Assembly: GCF_000687935.1 (NCBI RefSeq)
Contig: NZ_JHZZ01000001.1
Coordinates: 310,001-374,000, forward strand
Source: Polaribacter sp. Hel_I_88
GTDB taxonomy: Bacteria > Bacteroidota > Bacteroidia > Flavobacteriales > Flavobacteriaceae
Direction: 5' to 3'
Length of the DNA stretch: 64,000 nt
The notes beneath the pieces were generated by a model that saw only the letters and a program-made list of their open reading frames with translations, was not told where the DNA came from and ran no database searches. This document shows positions 54,810-62,903 of this stretch, piece after piece (the first letter of the stretch is position 1; the number at the start of each line of letters is the position of its first letter). Position numbers and translations under genes: made by a program.

Positions 54810-55421
54810 TTAAGAACGTTTACTTATTTCGTCTCTTATTTTTGCAGCCAATTCATAATTTTCATTACCCACTGCTTCATCTAATTGTTTGTGTAATTCT
54901 TTTAATGGAAGACTTGCAAAATTACTAGTGTCTTCTTGAGGTTTTTTTTCTATTTCTGATGAAACTTCTTTGGTATCAAATTTATTCTCCAAGGCCATTT
55001 CTTCTTCAATCTTTAAATAAATGCCAGCTTTATCTAAAATATTTTCATACGTATAAATGGGTGCAGTAAAACGAACTGCAATTGCTATGGCATCAGATGT
55101 TCTAGTATCTAAAACCTCTTCCACTCCTTCTCTTTCGCAAACCAAACTAGAAAAGAAAACTCCATCTACTAATTTATGGATAATTACTTCTTTAATTTTG
55201 ATATCAAAAGTATCGGAAAATGTTTTGAATAAATCGTGTGTTAACGGTCTTGGAGGTCTAATTTCAGCCTCTAAAGCAATAGCAATAGATTGTGCTTCGA
55301 AAGCTCCAATAATAATAGGTAAAGTTCTTGTTCCTTCCATTTCACTCAAAACTAGTGCATATGCCCCACTTTGTGTTTGACTGTAAGAAATTCCCTTAAT
55401 AGTTAGTTTTATTAAACTCAT
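54810..55421 (-). CDS. Bifunctional nuclease domain (DUF151) protein with C-terminal UVR motif
   Basis: A 203-residue protein. The bifunctional nuclease fold is at ~1-135 (GAYALVLSEMEGTRTLPIIIGAFEAQSIAIALE, split, and TSDAIAIAVR). A linker leads to a UvrB/UvrC motif (LKELHKQLDEAVGNENYELAAKIRDEI) at ~170-200. This fusion is common in Bacteroidota. It lies 18 bp before nupC and may share its transcript. Biological role uncertain. Confidence 0.9.
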   Translation of the reverse strand: MSLIKLTIKGISYSQTQSGAYALVLSEMEGTRTLPIIIGAFEAQSIAIALEAEIRPPRPLTHDLFKTFSDTFDIKIKEVIIHKLVDGVFFSSLVCEREGVEEVLDTRTSDAIAIAVRFTAPIYTYENILDKAGIYLKIEEEMALENKFDTKEVSSEIEKKPQEDTSNFASLPLKELHKQLDEAVGNENYELAAKIRDEISKRS

Positions 55422-55532
55422 ATATCATTCTACAAAATATAAAAAAAGCATCTTTTACTATACTTTTTTAGAAGGCACAATTTAATAAAAATAATAGATT
55501 GAAAACCTTTATTTTATGAGTTTTTATCAAAA

Positions 55533-55569
55533 AGAAAAAACCTATTAGTGATGACACCAATAGGTTTTC
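55533..55569 (-). terminator. Intrinsic terminator after etfA
   Basis: On the minus strand AAAACCTATT and AATAGGTTTT form a 10-bp stem with a 12-nt loop, followed by TTC TTTTT. It starts about 27 bp after the etfA stop. Confidence 0.75.
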
Positions 55570-55595
55570 GTTTAAAAACTATATTTGAATTTGAA

Positions 55596-56552
55596 TTAAG
55601 CTTGTTTAAAAGCTTTTAGCTTGTCTATTAATTTTGGTACAACTTCAAAAGCATCACCTACAATACCATAATCTGCAGCCTTAAAGAAAGGTGCTTCTGG
55701 GTCTGTGTTAATAACTACTTTTACTTTACTTGCGTTAATACCTGCTAAATGCTGAATTGCTCCAGAAATTCCGATAGCAATATATAAATTAGAGGCAACT
55801 GGTTTTCCTGTTTGCCCAACATGCTCTCCATGAGGTCTCCAACCTAAATCTGAAACTGGTTTAGAACATGCAGTTGCAGCTCCTAAAACATCTGCTAACT
55901 CTTCTATCATTCCCCAGTTTTCTGGTCCTTTTAAACCTCTACCAGCAGAAACAACAACTTCTGCATCTGCAATTGTTACTTGTCCTGTAATTTTGTCTAT
56001 TTTTTCTGATTTTACGCCAGAATCTGCAATAGAAGCTTCAAAAGTTTCTGTAGTTCCAGAAACTGGATTTTCATGAACTCCGTAAGAATTTTTAGCGACT
56101 CCTATTATTTTTTTATCCGTAGAAATTACAGTATTGCTAAATCCTTTGTTAGAAAATGCTTTTCTTTTTACTGTAAAAGGACTTGTTGAACTTGGTAAAG
56201 CCACAACATTACTTGCATAACCAGCATCTAAAGAAACTGCTAATAAAGGTGCAACATGCAAAACATCGATACTAGAACCTAAAATTACTACTGATGAACC
56301 TTCTGCATCTGCAACTTGCTTTAAAACTGAAGCATATTCCTTTGCATTAAAGATTGATAAAGAATCATTAGTTACAGAAACAACTTTTTCTGCTCCATAG
56401 GTGTATAATTCTTCTGTACTATTTGCGTTTATGGTTAAAACAACTACGTTACTCCCTAGTTGTTCTGCTACTTTTTTTCCGTAAGAAACTACTTCAAAAG
56501 CACTTTTCTTAAATTTCCCTTCTGTGGAATCTGCAAAAACTAAAACTGACAT
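55596..56552 (-). CDS. etfA: Electron transfer flavoprotein alpha subunit
   Basis: A 318-residue FAD-binding subunit that passes electrons from acyl-CoA dehydrogenases to the respiratory chain. The C-terminal FAD domain shows VVSAGRGLKGPENW, GQTGKPVASNLYIAIGISGAIQHLAG (split) and AINTDPEAPFFKAADYGIVGD-like VINTDPEAPFFKAADYG. Only a 167-bp repeat separates it from etfB. Confidence 0.97.
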   Translation of the reverse strand: MSVLVFADSTEGKFKKSAFEVVSYGKKVAEQLGSNVVVLTINANSTEELYTYGAEKVVSVTNDSLSIFNAKEYASVLKQVADAEGSSVVILGSSIDVLHVAPLLAVSLDAGYASNVVALPSSTSPFTVKRKAFSNKGFSNTVISTDKKIIGVAKNSYGVHENPVSGTTETFEASIADSGVKSEKIDKITGQVTIADAEVVVSAGRGLKGPENWGMIEELADVLGAATACSKPVSDLGWRPHGEHVGQTGKPVASNLYIAIGISGAIQHLAGINASKVKVVINTDPEAPFFKAADYGIVGDAFEVVPKLIDKLKAFKQA

Positions 56553-56555
56553 ATT

Positions 56556-56718
56556 TTATATTGTTTAATTGTTGAACTGTTTAATTGTTGAACTGTTTAC
56601 ACAATTTTACTTTTAAACAATTTTACATTATTTTTATTTTATTGAATTCTTTAAACGTTTAATTCTTGGTTTGTAACTTAAACAATTACACAACAAAACG
56701 CTTAAACAGTTACACACT
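56556..56718. repeat. GTTGAACTGTTTAATTGTTG low-complexity repeat in the etfB-etfA gap
   Basis: GTTTAATTGTTGAACT occurs twice in tandem, then ACAATTTTAC variants, AAACGTTTAATTC and AAACAATTACACAAC. It fills the whole 167-bp gap, unusual for subunit genes that are normally adjacent. Confidence 0.7.
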
Positions 56719-56719
56719 T

Positions 56720-57466
56720 TTAAATTACTTTTGCTTCATTATGTAGCAAGTCAATTAACTCATCTACATTGTCTGCATCTATTAACTTAACGGTTCCTTT
56801 TGGCGCTGGTTTTTCAAAAGATGTTATTGATGTTGCGTTTTCTGAAGCAACAGGTTCAACAACATTTAATGGTTTTTTACGAGCCATCATAATTCCACGC
56901 ATGTTAGGAATACGTAAATCCTTTTCTTCTACAATTCCTTTTTGACCTCCAATTACTAATGGCAAAGAAGTACTTAAAGTTTCGTTTCCACCATCAATTT
57001 CTCTAATAGCACTTACAGCAGTTCCATCAACCTCTATACCTACACAACCATTTACAAAGTTAAAATCTACTAAAGAAGCTAGCATTCCAGGAACCATTGC
57101 ACCATTATAGTCTATAGATTCTCTACCTGCTAAAACCAAATCATAACCGCCGTTTTTAACAACTTCTGCTAATTGTTTTGCAACAGACAAACCATCTACT
57201 GCTTCCATATTTACACGAATTGCATCATCTGCACCAATAGCTAAAGCTTTACGCAAAGTTGGTTCTGTTGTAGCATTTCCAACATTTACAACAGTTACAG
57301 TTGCTCCTTGTTTTTCCTTAAACCACATAGCTCTTGTAAGACTAAATTCGTCGTAAGGATTTATTACAAACTGAACTCCATTGGTATCAAACTTTGTATC
57401 GTTTTCTGTAAAATTAATTTTTGAAGTGGTATCAGGCACATGACTAATACAAACTAATATTTTCAT
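56720..57466 (-). CDS. etfB: Electron transfer flavoprotein beta subunit
   Basis: A 248-residue AMP-binding subunit. ILVCISHVPDTTSKI at the N terminus, AGRESIDYNGAMVPGMLA (~112-129) and IPNMRGIMMARKKP are typical. First gene of etfBA. Its promoter carries TAACTTTG (57502-57495) and a 14-bp-arm palindrome just upstream (57515-57544), so a repressor probably controls the pair. Confidence 0.97.
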   Translation of the reverse strand: MKILVCISHVPDTTSKINFTENDTKFDTNGVQFVINPYDEFSLTRAMWFKEKQGATVTVVNVGNATTEPTLRKALAIGADDAIRVNMEAVDGLSVAKQLAEVVKNGGYDLVLAGRESIDYNGAMVPGMLASLVDFNFVNGCVGIEVDGTAVSAIREIDGGNETLSTSLPLVIGGQKGIVEEKDLRIPNMRGIMMARKKPLNVVEPVASENATSITSFEKPAPKGTVKLIDADNVDELIDLLHNEAKVI

Positions 57467-57494
57467 AATTCTGTTTTTTAAGCTTTATTGATGA

Positions 57495-57502
57495 CAAAGT
57501 TA
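57495..57502 (-). promoter_or_regulatory. TAnnTTTG -7 box for etfBA
   Basis: TAACTTTG, 29 bp before the ATG. The region where the -33 element would lie is inside the adjacent palindrome. Confidence 0.6.
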
Positions 57503-57514
57503 CATCTTTTTTTA

Positions 57515-57544
57515 AAAAAATACTATGCGTGCATAGTATTTTTT
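57515..57544. promoter_or_regulatory. Operator-like palindrome upstream of etfB
   Basis: TACTATGC-GT-GCATAGTA is the centre of a perfect dyad with 14-bp arms (through an A/T run). It overlaps the expected -33 region of the etfBA promoter, suggesting binding of a dimeric repressor of the TetR or MarR type. A hairpin terminator is less likely because no gene reads into it. Confidence 0.55.
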
Positions 57545-57641
57545 AATTTATTTAACAATTAGCGAAAACGATTGAGTAATAATTATCTTTAAATTATGAT
57601 AGTTTGTAAATTTGTAGGCAAAAAAATGATAAATATTTCCT

Positions 57642-57649
57642 TACTTTTG
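57642..57649 (+). promoter_or_regulatory. TAnnTTTG -7 box for pdhB
   Basis: TACTTTTG, 30 bp before the pdhB ATG; no good TTG at the expected distance. Confidence 0.45.
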
Positions 57650-57679
57650 CTAACCAATATTATTTACAACAAAATTTAG

Positions 57680-58663
57680 ATGAAAACAGTTCAATTCAGA
57701 GAAGCAATTTGCGAAGCAATGAGCGAAGAAATGCGCAGAGATGAGTCCATATATTTAATGGGTGAAGAAGTTGCAGAATATAATGGAGCTTATAAAGCCA
57801 GCAAAGGAATGTTAGATGAATTTGGCGAAAAAAGAGTTATTGATACTCCTATTGCTGAATTAGGTTTTGCAGGTATTGCTATTGGTTCTGCTATGAATGG
57901 TAATAGACCAATCGTAGAATATATGACCTTTAACTTCTCTTTAGTTGGTATTGACCAAATTATAAACAACGCAGCAAAAATAAGACAAATGTCTGGTGGT
58001 CAGTTTAATTGTCCAATTGTTTTTAGAGGGCCAACAGCTTCTGCTGGTCAATTAGGAGCAACACACTCGCAAGCTTTTGAAAACTGGTTTGCAAATACTC
58101 CAGGTTTAAAGGTAATTGTACCCTCTAATCCTTATGATGCAAAAGGTTTATTAAAAGCTGCCATTAGAGATGATGATCCTGTTATTTTTATGGAATCTGA
58201 ACAAATGTATGGTGATAAAATGGAAATTCCTGAAGGAGAATACATTATCCCTATTGGAGTTGCAGATATTAAAAGAGAAGGTACAGATGTTACTGTAGTT
58301 TCTTTTGGAAAAATTATTAAAGAAGCATACAAAGCTGCAGAAGAGTTAGAAAAAGAAGGTATTTCTATTGAAATTATCGATTTAAGAACGGTAAGACCAA
58401 TGGATCATGATGCTATTTTAAAATCTGTCAAGAAAACTAATAGATTGGTAATTTTAGAAGAAGCTTGGCCTTTTGGAAATGTTTCTACAGAAATTACCTA
58501 TAGAATTCAAGAGGAAGCATTCGATTATTTAGATGCACCTATAAAAAGAATAAACACTGCAGACACTCCTGCTCCATATTCTCCTGTATTATTTGAGAAA
58601 TGGATTCCAAATGCAAGTGATGTTGTAAAAGCTGTAAAAGAGGTGATGTACATTAAAAGTTAA
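57680..58663 (+). CDS. pdhB: Pyruvate dehydrogenase E1 component, beta subunit
   Basis: A 327-residue thiamine-diphosphate enzyme subunit. MGEEVAEYNGAYKASKG, ELGFAGIAIGSAMNG, RGPTASAGQLGATHSQ and VILEEAWPFGNVSTEI are typical of pyruvate dehydrogenase E1-beta, with acetoin or branched-chain dehydrogenase beta as alternatives. E1-alpha and E2 genes are not adjacent in this window. A hairpin terminator follows. Confidence 0.93.
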   Translation: MKTVQFREAICEAMSEEMRRDESIYLMGEEVAEYNGAYKASKGMLDEFGEKRVIDTPIAELGFAGIAIGSAMNGNRPIVEYMTFNFSLVGIDQIINNAAKIRQMSGGQFNCPIVFRGPTASAGQLGATHSQAFENWFANTPGLKVIVPSNPYDAKGLLKAAIRDDDPVIFMESEQMYGDKMEIPEGEYIIPIGVADIKREGTDVTVVSFGKIIKEAYKAAEELEKEGISIEIIDLRTVRPMDHDAILKSVKKTNRLVILEEAWPFGNVSTEITYRIQEEAFDYLDAPIKRINTADTPAPYSPVLFEKWIPNASDVVKAVKEVMYIKS

Positions 58664-58684
58664 CATCATATTTTTTATCATATT

Positions 58685-58720
58685 AAAATCCTTTTTGATT
58701 CCTTTCAAAAAGGATTTTGT
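58685..58720 (+). terminator. Intrinsic terminator after pdhB
   Basis: AAAATCCTTTTTGA pairs with TCAAAAAGGATTTT across a 7-nt loop. It starts 22 bp after the stop codon; the T-tract is short (TTTTGTGTTTT). Confidence 0.7.
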
Positions 58721-58841
58721 GTTTTCAACGAGATTTAACTTCTTAATTATGCAAAAGTCGAAAACCTTTGCGTAAATTATTCTTTTATAAACTCAATAAT
58801 TCAGTATTTTTGCCATCCTATAAAAAATATAAATATTAATT

Positions 58842-59369
58842 ATGAGCGATAAAAAAGAAATAACTTTTGATGTTTTAATAGAAATACCTAAAGGAAGTAG
58901 AAACAAATACGAATACGACTTTGATTTACACAAAATTCGTTTTGATAGAATGTTATTTTCTTCTATGATGTACCCTGGAGATTATGGTTTTATTCCTGAA
59001 ACTTTAGCTTTAGATGATGATCCTTTAGATGTTTTAGTATTAGGTCATGAACCAACGTTCCCAATGTGTGTAAGCGAAGTAAAACCAATTGGAGTTTTCC
59101 ACATGACTGATGAAAAAGGACCAGATGAAAAAATTATTTGTGTACCTGTTTCTGATCCTATTTGGAGCAACAACAATGATATTTCTGATTTAAATCCTCA
59201 TCGATTAAAAGAAATTGAACACTTTTTTAAAGTATATAAAGATTTAGAAAAGAAAAAAGTTGATGTTGGTGGTTGGGGAGATGCAGAAGAAGCGATTAGT
59301 ATATTTCATAAATCTGTAAAAAGATACCAAGAAAGTGATTATAAAAAAGCTGATAAATTCAAGATTTAA
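58842..59369 (+). CDS. ppa: Soluble inorganic pyrophosphatase, family I
   Basis: A 175-residue cytoplasmic enzyme hydrolysing PPi to phosphate. The signatures are PKGSRNKYEYD (Lys/Arg/Tyr), YPGDYGFIPET and the metal site DDDPLDVLVL, plus GVFHMTDEKGPDEKIICVP. It is followed by the membrane pyrophosphatase hppA in the same direction, separated by a terminator, so the two are likely expressed independently. Confidence 0.97.
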   Translation: MSDKKEITFDVLIEIPKGSRNKYEYDFDLHKIRFDRMLFSSMMYPGDYGFIPETLALDDDPLDVLVLGHEPTFPMCVSEVKPIGVFHMTDEKGPDEKIICVPVSDPIWSNNNDISDLNPHRLKEIEHFFKVYKDLEKKKVDVGGWGDAEEAISIFHKSVKRYQESDYKKADKFKI

Positions 59370-59395
59370 TAAATTTTACAACACTATTTTATCAA

Positions 59396-59431
59396 CCTCT
59401 TAAAATTAAACCTTTTAAGAGGTTTTTTTTT
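59396..59431 (+). terminator. Intrinsic terminator after ppa
   Basis: CCTCTTAAAA/TTTTAAGAGG (10-bp stem, 7-nt loop) followed by T9, 26 bp after the ppa stop codon. Confidence 0.85.
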
Positions 59432-59486
59432 ATTCTGATTTTCATACTTTAGCATCCGTTTTAAACTAATCAAATTAATAATATTT

Positions 59487-61766
59487 ATGGAATCAATGAT
59501 GATTTACATGCCAATTGCAATGGCAGTTTTAGGCTTAATCTATATGTGGGTTAAGAAATCTTGGGTAATGAAACAAGATGCAGGAGATGGTAAAATGAAA
59601 GAAATTTCAGATTATATTTATGAAGGTGCTCTCGCATTTTTAAGTGCAGAATACAAATTACTCGCAATCTTTGTAGTAATTGTAAGTGTTGCTTTAGCAG
59701 CTGTATCTTTTATAGTACCAACAACTCACTGGCTAATTGTAATCGCTTTTATTTTTGGAGCAGTTTTTTCTGCGTTTGCAGGAAATATAGGAATGAAAAT
59801 TGCTACAAAAACAAATGTTAGAACTACACAAGCTGCCAAAACAAGTTTACCAAATGCTTTAAAAGTATCTTTTGGAGGTGGAACTGTAATGGGTCTTGGA
59901 GTAGCTGGTTTGGCTGTTTTAGGGTTAACTGCATTTTTTATCTTTTTCTTTCACTTTTTTATGGATGGTGTTTGGACAAACACTATGGATATGACCATCG
60001 TTTTAGAAACTTTAGCTGGTTTTTCTTTAGGAGCAGAATCTATTGCATTATTTGCTAGAGTTGGTGGAGGAATCTACACAAAAGCAGCAGACGTTGGTGC
60101 AGATTTAGTGGGTAAAGTAGAAGCTGGTATTCCAGAAGATGACCCAAGAAATCCTGCAACCATTGCAGATAATGTGGGTGATAATGTTGGTGATGTTGCA
60201 GGAATGGGTGCAGATTTATTCGGTTCTTATGTAGCAACAGTTTTAGCAGCTATGGTTTTAGGAAACTATATTATAAAAGATATGGGTGGTTCTATAAATG
60301 ATGCTTTTGGCGGAATTGGTCCAATCTTATTGCCAATGGCAATTGCTGGTGTTGGAATTATCATTTCTATTATAGGAACTATATTGGTAAAAATTAGCGA
60401 TAATAACGCTAAAGAACCTCAAGTAATGGGCGCTTTAAATACAGGTAACTGGGTTTCTATTGGTTTAGTTGCTGCTGCTTGTTTTGGTTTGGTAACTTGG
60501 ATGTTGCCAGAAACTATGCAAATGGAATTCTTTGGAGAAGGTTTACAAGAAATTTCTTCGATGCGTGTTTTTTATGCAACTTTAGTTGGTTTAGTAGTTG
60601 GAGCCGTAATTTCTTCGGTAACTGAATATTATACAGGTTTAGGAAAATCACCTATCTTAAAAATCGTACAACAATCATCAACAGGTGCAGGAACTAATAT
60701 TATTGCTGGTTTAGCAACAGGTATGATTTCTACATTTCCATCAGTTTTATTATTTGCTGGTGCCATTTGGGCTTCTTATGCTTTTGCAGGTTTTTACGGA
60801 GTTGCTTTAGCTGCTTCTGCAATGATGGCAACAACTGCAATGCAATTAGCTATTGATGCTTTTGGACCTATTGCAGATAATGCAGGTGGTATTGCAGAAA
60901 TGAGCGAACAAGAACCAATTGTTAGAGAACGTACAGATATTTTAGATGCTGTTGGTAACACAACTGCTGCAACAGGTAAAGGTTTTGCAATTGCTTCTGC
61001 AGCGTTAACATCTTTAGCCCTTTTTGCTGCGTATGTAACATTTACAGGTATTGACGGAATTAACATATTTAAAGCGCCAGTTTTAGCGATGTTATTTGTT
61101 GGTGGAATGGTGCCTGTAGTTTTTTCTGCTTTAGCTATGAATGCTGTTGGAAAAGCAGCCATGGAAATGGTTCAAGAAGTTAGAAGACAATTTAGAGATA
61201 TTCCTGGAATTATGGAAGGAACAGGGAAACCTGAATATGATAAATGTGTCGCAATTTCTACAGAAGCATCTTTAAGAGAAATGATGTTGCCTGGTTTATT
61301 AACAATCGGTTTTCCATTAATTATTGCTTTTGTACCCATGATTTTTGGAATGGATAATTTAGCAATCGCAGAAATGTTAGGTGGTTATATGGCTGGTGTT
61401 ACAGTTTCTGGTGTACTTTGGGCAATTTTTCAAAACAATGCTGGTGGAGCTTGGGACAATGCAAAAAAATCTTTTGAAGCTGGTGTAGAAATTGATGGTG
61501 TGATGACTTTTAAAGGTTCTGAAGCACATAAAGCTGCTGTAACTGGAGATACTGTTGGAGATCCTTTTAAGGATACTTCTGGTCCATCAATGAACATTTT
61601 AATTAAACTTACTTGTTTAATTGGTTTGGTAATTGCACCAATTTTAGGTGGACATTCAGATTCAGAAACTGCCAAAACAAAAGAAACTAAAAAAGAAATT
61701 AAAGTTGATGCTAAAAAAGTGGACAATACATTAGCCGCAAAAACTAAAGTAGTTACTTTAAAATAG
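59487..61766 (+). CDS. hppA: Membrane-bound ion-pumping pyrophosphatase
   Basis: A 759-residue protein with about 16 membrane helices that couples PPi hydrolysis to H+ and/or Na+ transport. The catalytic stretch DVGADLVGKVEAGIPEDDPR and NVGDNVGDVAGMGADLFGSY (about residues 200-240) is intact. GNTTAATGKGFA carries Ala and Gly at the two positions that mark K+-dependent enzymes (K+-independent ones have Lys). Whether H+ or Na+ is pumped needs modelling. A Lys-rich tail (KKEIKVDAKKVD) extends the C terminus. Confidence 0.97.
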   Translation: MESMMIYMPIAMAVLGLIYMWVKKSWVMKQDAGDGKMKEISDYIYEGALAFLSAEYKLLAIFVVIVSVALAAVSFIVPTTHWLIVIAFIFGAVFSAFAGNIGMKIATKTNVRTTQAAKTSLPNALKVSFGGGTVMGLGVAGLAVLGLTAFFIFFFHFFMDGVWTNTMDMTIVLETLAGFSLGAESIALFARVGGGIYTKAADVGADLVGKVEAGIPEDDPRNPATIADNVGDNVGDVAGMGADLFGSYVATVLAAMVLGNYIIKDMGGSINDAFGGIGPILLPMAIAGVGIIISIIGTILVKISDNNAKEPQVMGALNTGNWVSIGLVAAACFGLVTWMLPETMQMEFFGEGLQEISSMRVFYATLVGLVVGAVISSVTEYYTGLGKSPILKIVQQSSTGAGTNIIAGLATGMISTFPSVLLFAGAIWASYAFAGFYGVALAASAMMATTAMQLAIDAFGPIADNAGGIAEMSEQEPIVRERTDILDAVGNTTAATGKGFAIASAALTSLALFAAYVTFTGIDGINIFKAPVLAMLFVGGMVPVVFSALAMNAVGKAAMEMVQEVRRQFRDIPGIMEGTGKPEYDKCVAISTEASLREMMLPGLLTIGFPLIIAFVPMIFGMDNLAIAEMLGGYMAGVTVSGVLWAIFQNNAGGAWDNAKKSFEAGVEIDGVMTFKGSEAHKAAVTGDTVGDPFKDTSGPSMNILIKLTCLIGLVIAPILGGHSDSETAKTKETKKEIKVDAKKVDNTLAAKTKVVTLK

Positions 61767-61791
61767 TAAAATTTACTTTTTAAATTATAAC

Positions 61792-61828
61792 AAAACCTAT
61801 TGAGTTGATCACTTGATAGGTTTTTTTA
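61792..61828 (+). terminator. Intrinsic terminator after hppA
   Basis: AACCTAT-TGAGT pairs with ACTTG-ATAGGTT (10-12 bp including G-T pairs), then TTTTT, 26 bp past the stop. Confidence 0.7.
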
Positions 61829-61894
61829 TTTTTAAAAGTATGTTTAGAACAAATCGTTGACTTTTAAATTGTTATAAAAAAAGTTATCTTTACA

Positions 61895-61980
61895 GGGTAA
61901 CTGTAACATAAAACGTAGGATATCATTTGGTTTTTACGGGATATGCGTACTAAAAGTTACTATAAAAAGAGTTACCAACA
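61895..61980. repeat. Imperfect inverted-repeat element before the first orphan gene
   Basis: GGTAACT (61896-61902) pairs with AGTTACC (61970-61976), GTAAC (61903-61907) with GTTAC, and GTAGGATATC with GATATGCGTAC: a long imperfect palindrome. It ends with GTTACCAAC (61971-61979), which is repeated inverted after the gene at 62754. Confidence 0.6.
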
Positions 61981-62001
61981 AGCTGAACAAAAATCCTGCT
62001 A

Positions 62002-62748
62002 ATGAACAAACTTTCGTCTGAAAACCTAAATCTTCTGCCAAATCCGAATGAATTACAAAAGATTTGTAAATCCATTTCTGCTTTGGAAGCAATTATCTGT
62101 CCTGAATGGGAATACAGATATTATTCTTATCAAAAAGATTGGAGTGAAACAGAAGAGTTTTGCGAAATGAGAAACGGACAAGGAGACCAAATGTTAATGG
62201 TTTTTAGCAAAAACGGAACTTGTATTAACGGATTTGCTCACGAAAGCGAAATGAATGGTTGGGAAAACATTCCAATTGAAGAAAAAAAATCTTTTGTAGA
62301 AAAACTATTTGGTTCAAAAAAAGAAACCAAAACGGAATTAACTCAAATAATTTCAAAAGGAGTTGTGGATGATTTACCAAAAATATTTAATGAATTTATA
62401 TTCGGAGAACCTGTAAAAAGTATTGGAACAACTTTTTGTATTTGGCAAACTGAAACCGACAATAATTGGAAAATTGGAAAAGTCGATTTACCAAAAGACG
62501 AATATAAAGATGGTTCTAATGTTTTACTACAATTATTAGACGGAAAACCTTTGACTTACAAAAATTGGGCGGAAGAATATTACGAGGAAAATTTTGAAGA
62601 AAACGAACTTAAATTGGAACTTGTAGAAAAGGTTTATAAAGGAACTATAATAACAAAAGAGTTGGTTCTCGAATTAAATCCTGAATTAGAAGATTTTGAA
62701 CAATTGAAATCTGATTTAAACGAAATTGGATATGAACATAAAATATAA
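62002..62748 (+). CDS. Orphan cytoplasmic protein, unknown function
   Basis: A 248-residue soluble protein with no signal peptide or membrane segment. I do not recognise a domain with confidence. The motif EYRYYSYQKDWSETEE and ENQGDQMLMVFSKNGTCINGFAHESEMN-like RNGQGDQMLMVFSKNG resemble small Bacteroidota proteins sometimes found beside toxins, but no toxin is nearby. The acidic, Trp-rich composition and bracketing by a 9-bp inverted repeat (61971, 62754) suggest a mobile cassette-like gene. Confidence 0.6.
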   Translation: MNKLSSENLNLLPNPNELQKICKSISALEAIICPEWEYRYYSYQKDWSETEEFCEMRNGQGDQMLMVFSKNGTCINGFAHESEMNGWENIPIEEKKSFVEKLFGSKKETKTELTQIISKGVVDDLPKIFNEFIFGEPVKSIGTTFCIWQTETDNNWKIGKVDLPKDEYKDGSNVLLQLLDGKPLTYKNWAEEYYEENFEENELKLELVEKVYKGTIITKELVLELNPELEDFEQLKSDLNEIGYEHKI

Positions 62749-62753
62749 AGCCA

Positions 62754-62890
62754 GTTGGTAACACCGTGTATAATTCATTGCTAGTTATAGCCTACTTACG
62801 AAAGTCCTCGCGGACTTTCTATCTGTGATTTATTTGCTAACTTTAGTGCTTAAACACGCAACGAAATCATACACAAAACCGTTAGCCACA
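62754..62890. repeat. Imperfect palindromic element between the two orphan genes
   Basis: Begins GTTGGTAAC and ends GTTAGCCACA. GTGTATAATTCATTGC (62766-62781) is the approximate complement of GCAACGAAATCATACAC (62858-62874). A perfect hairpin GAAAGTCCTCGCGGACTTTC sits at 62800-62819. The layout is attC-like (long imperfect palindrome between genes), though the terminal motifs do not match integron R boxes. Confidence 0.65.
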
Positions 62891-62903
62891 ATTAAACCAA
62901 AAA

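Noticed and set aside
62754..62890. Integron attC site
   Set aside because: The long imperfect palindrome is attC-like, but the ends do not fit RYYYAAC/GTTRRRY and no integron integrase is present; kept only as an unclassified element.
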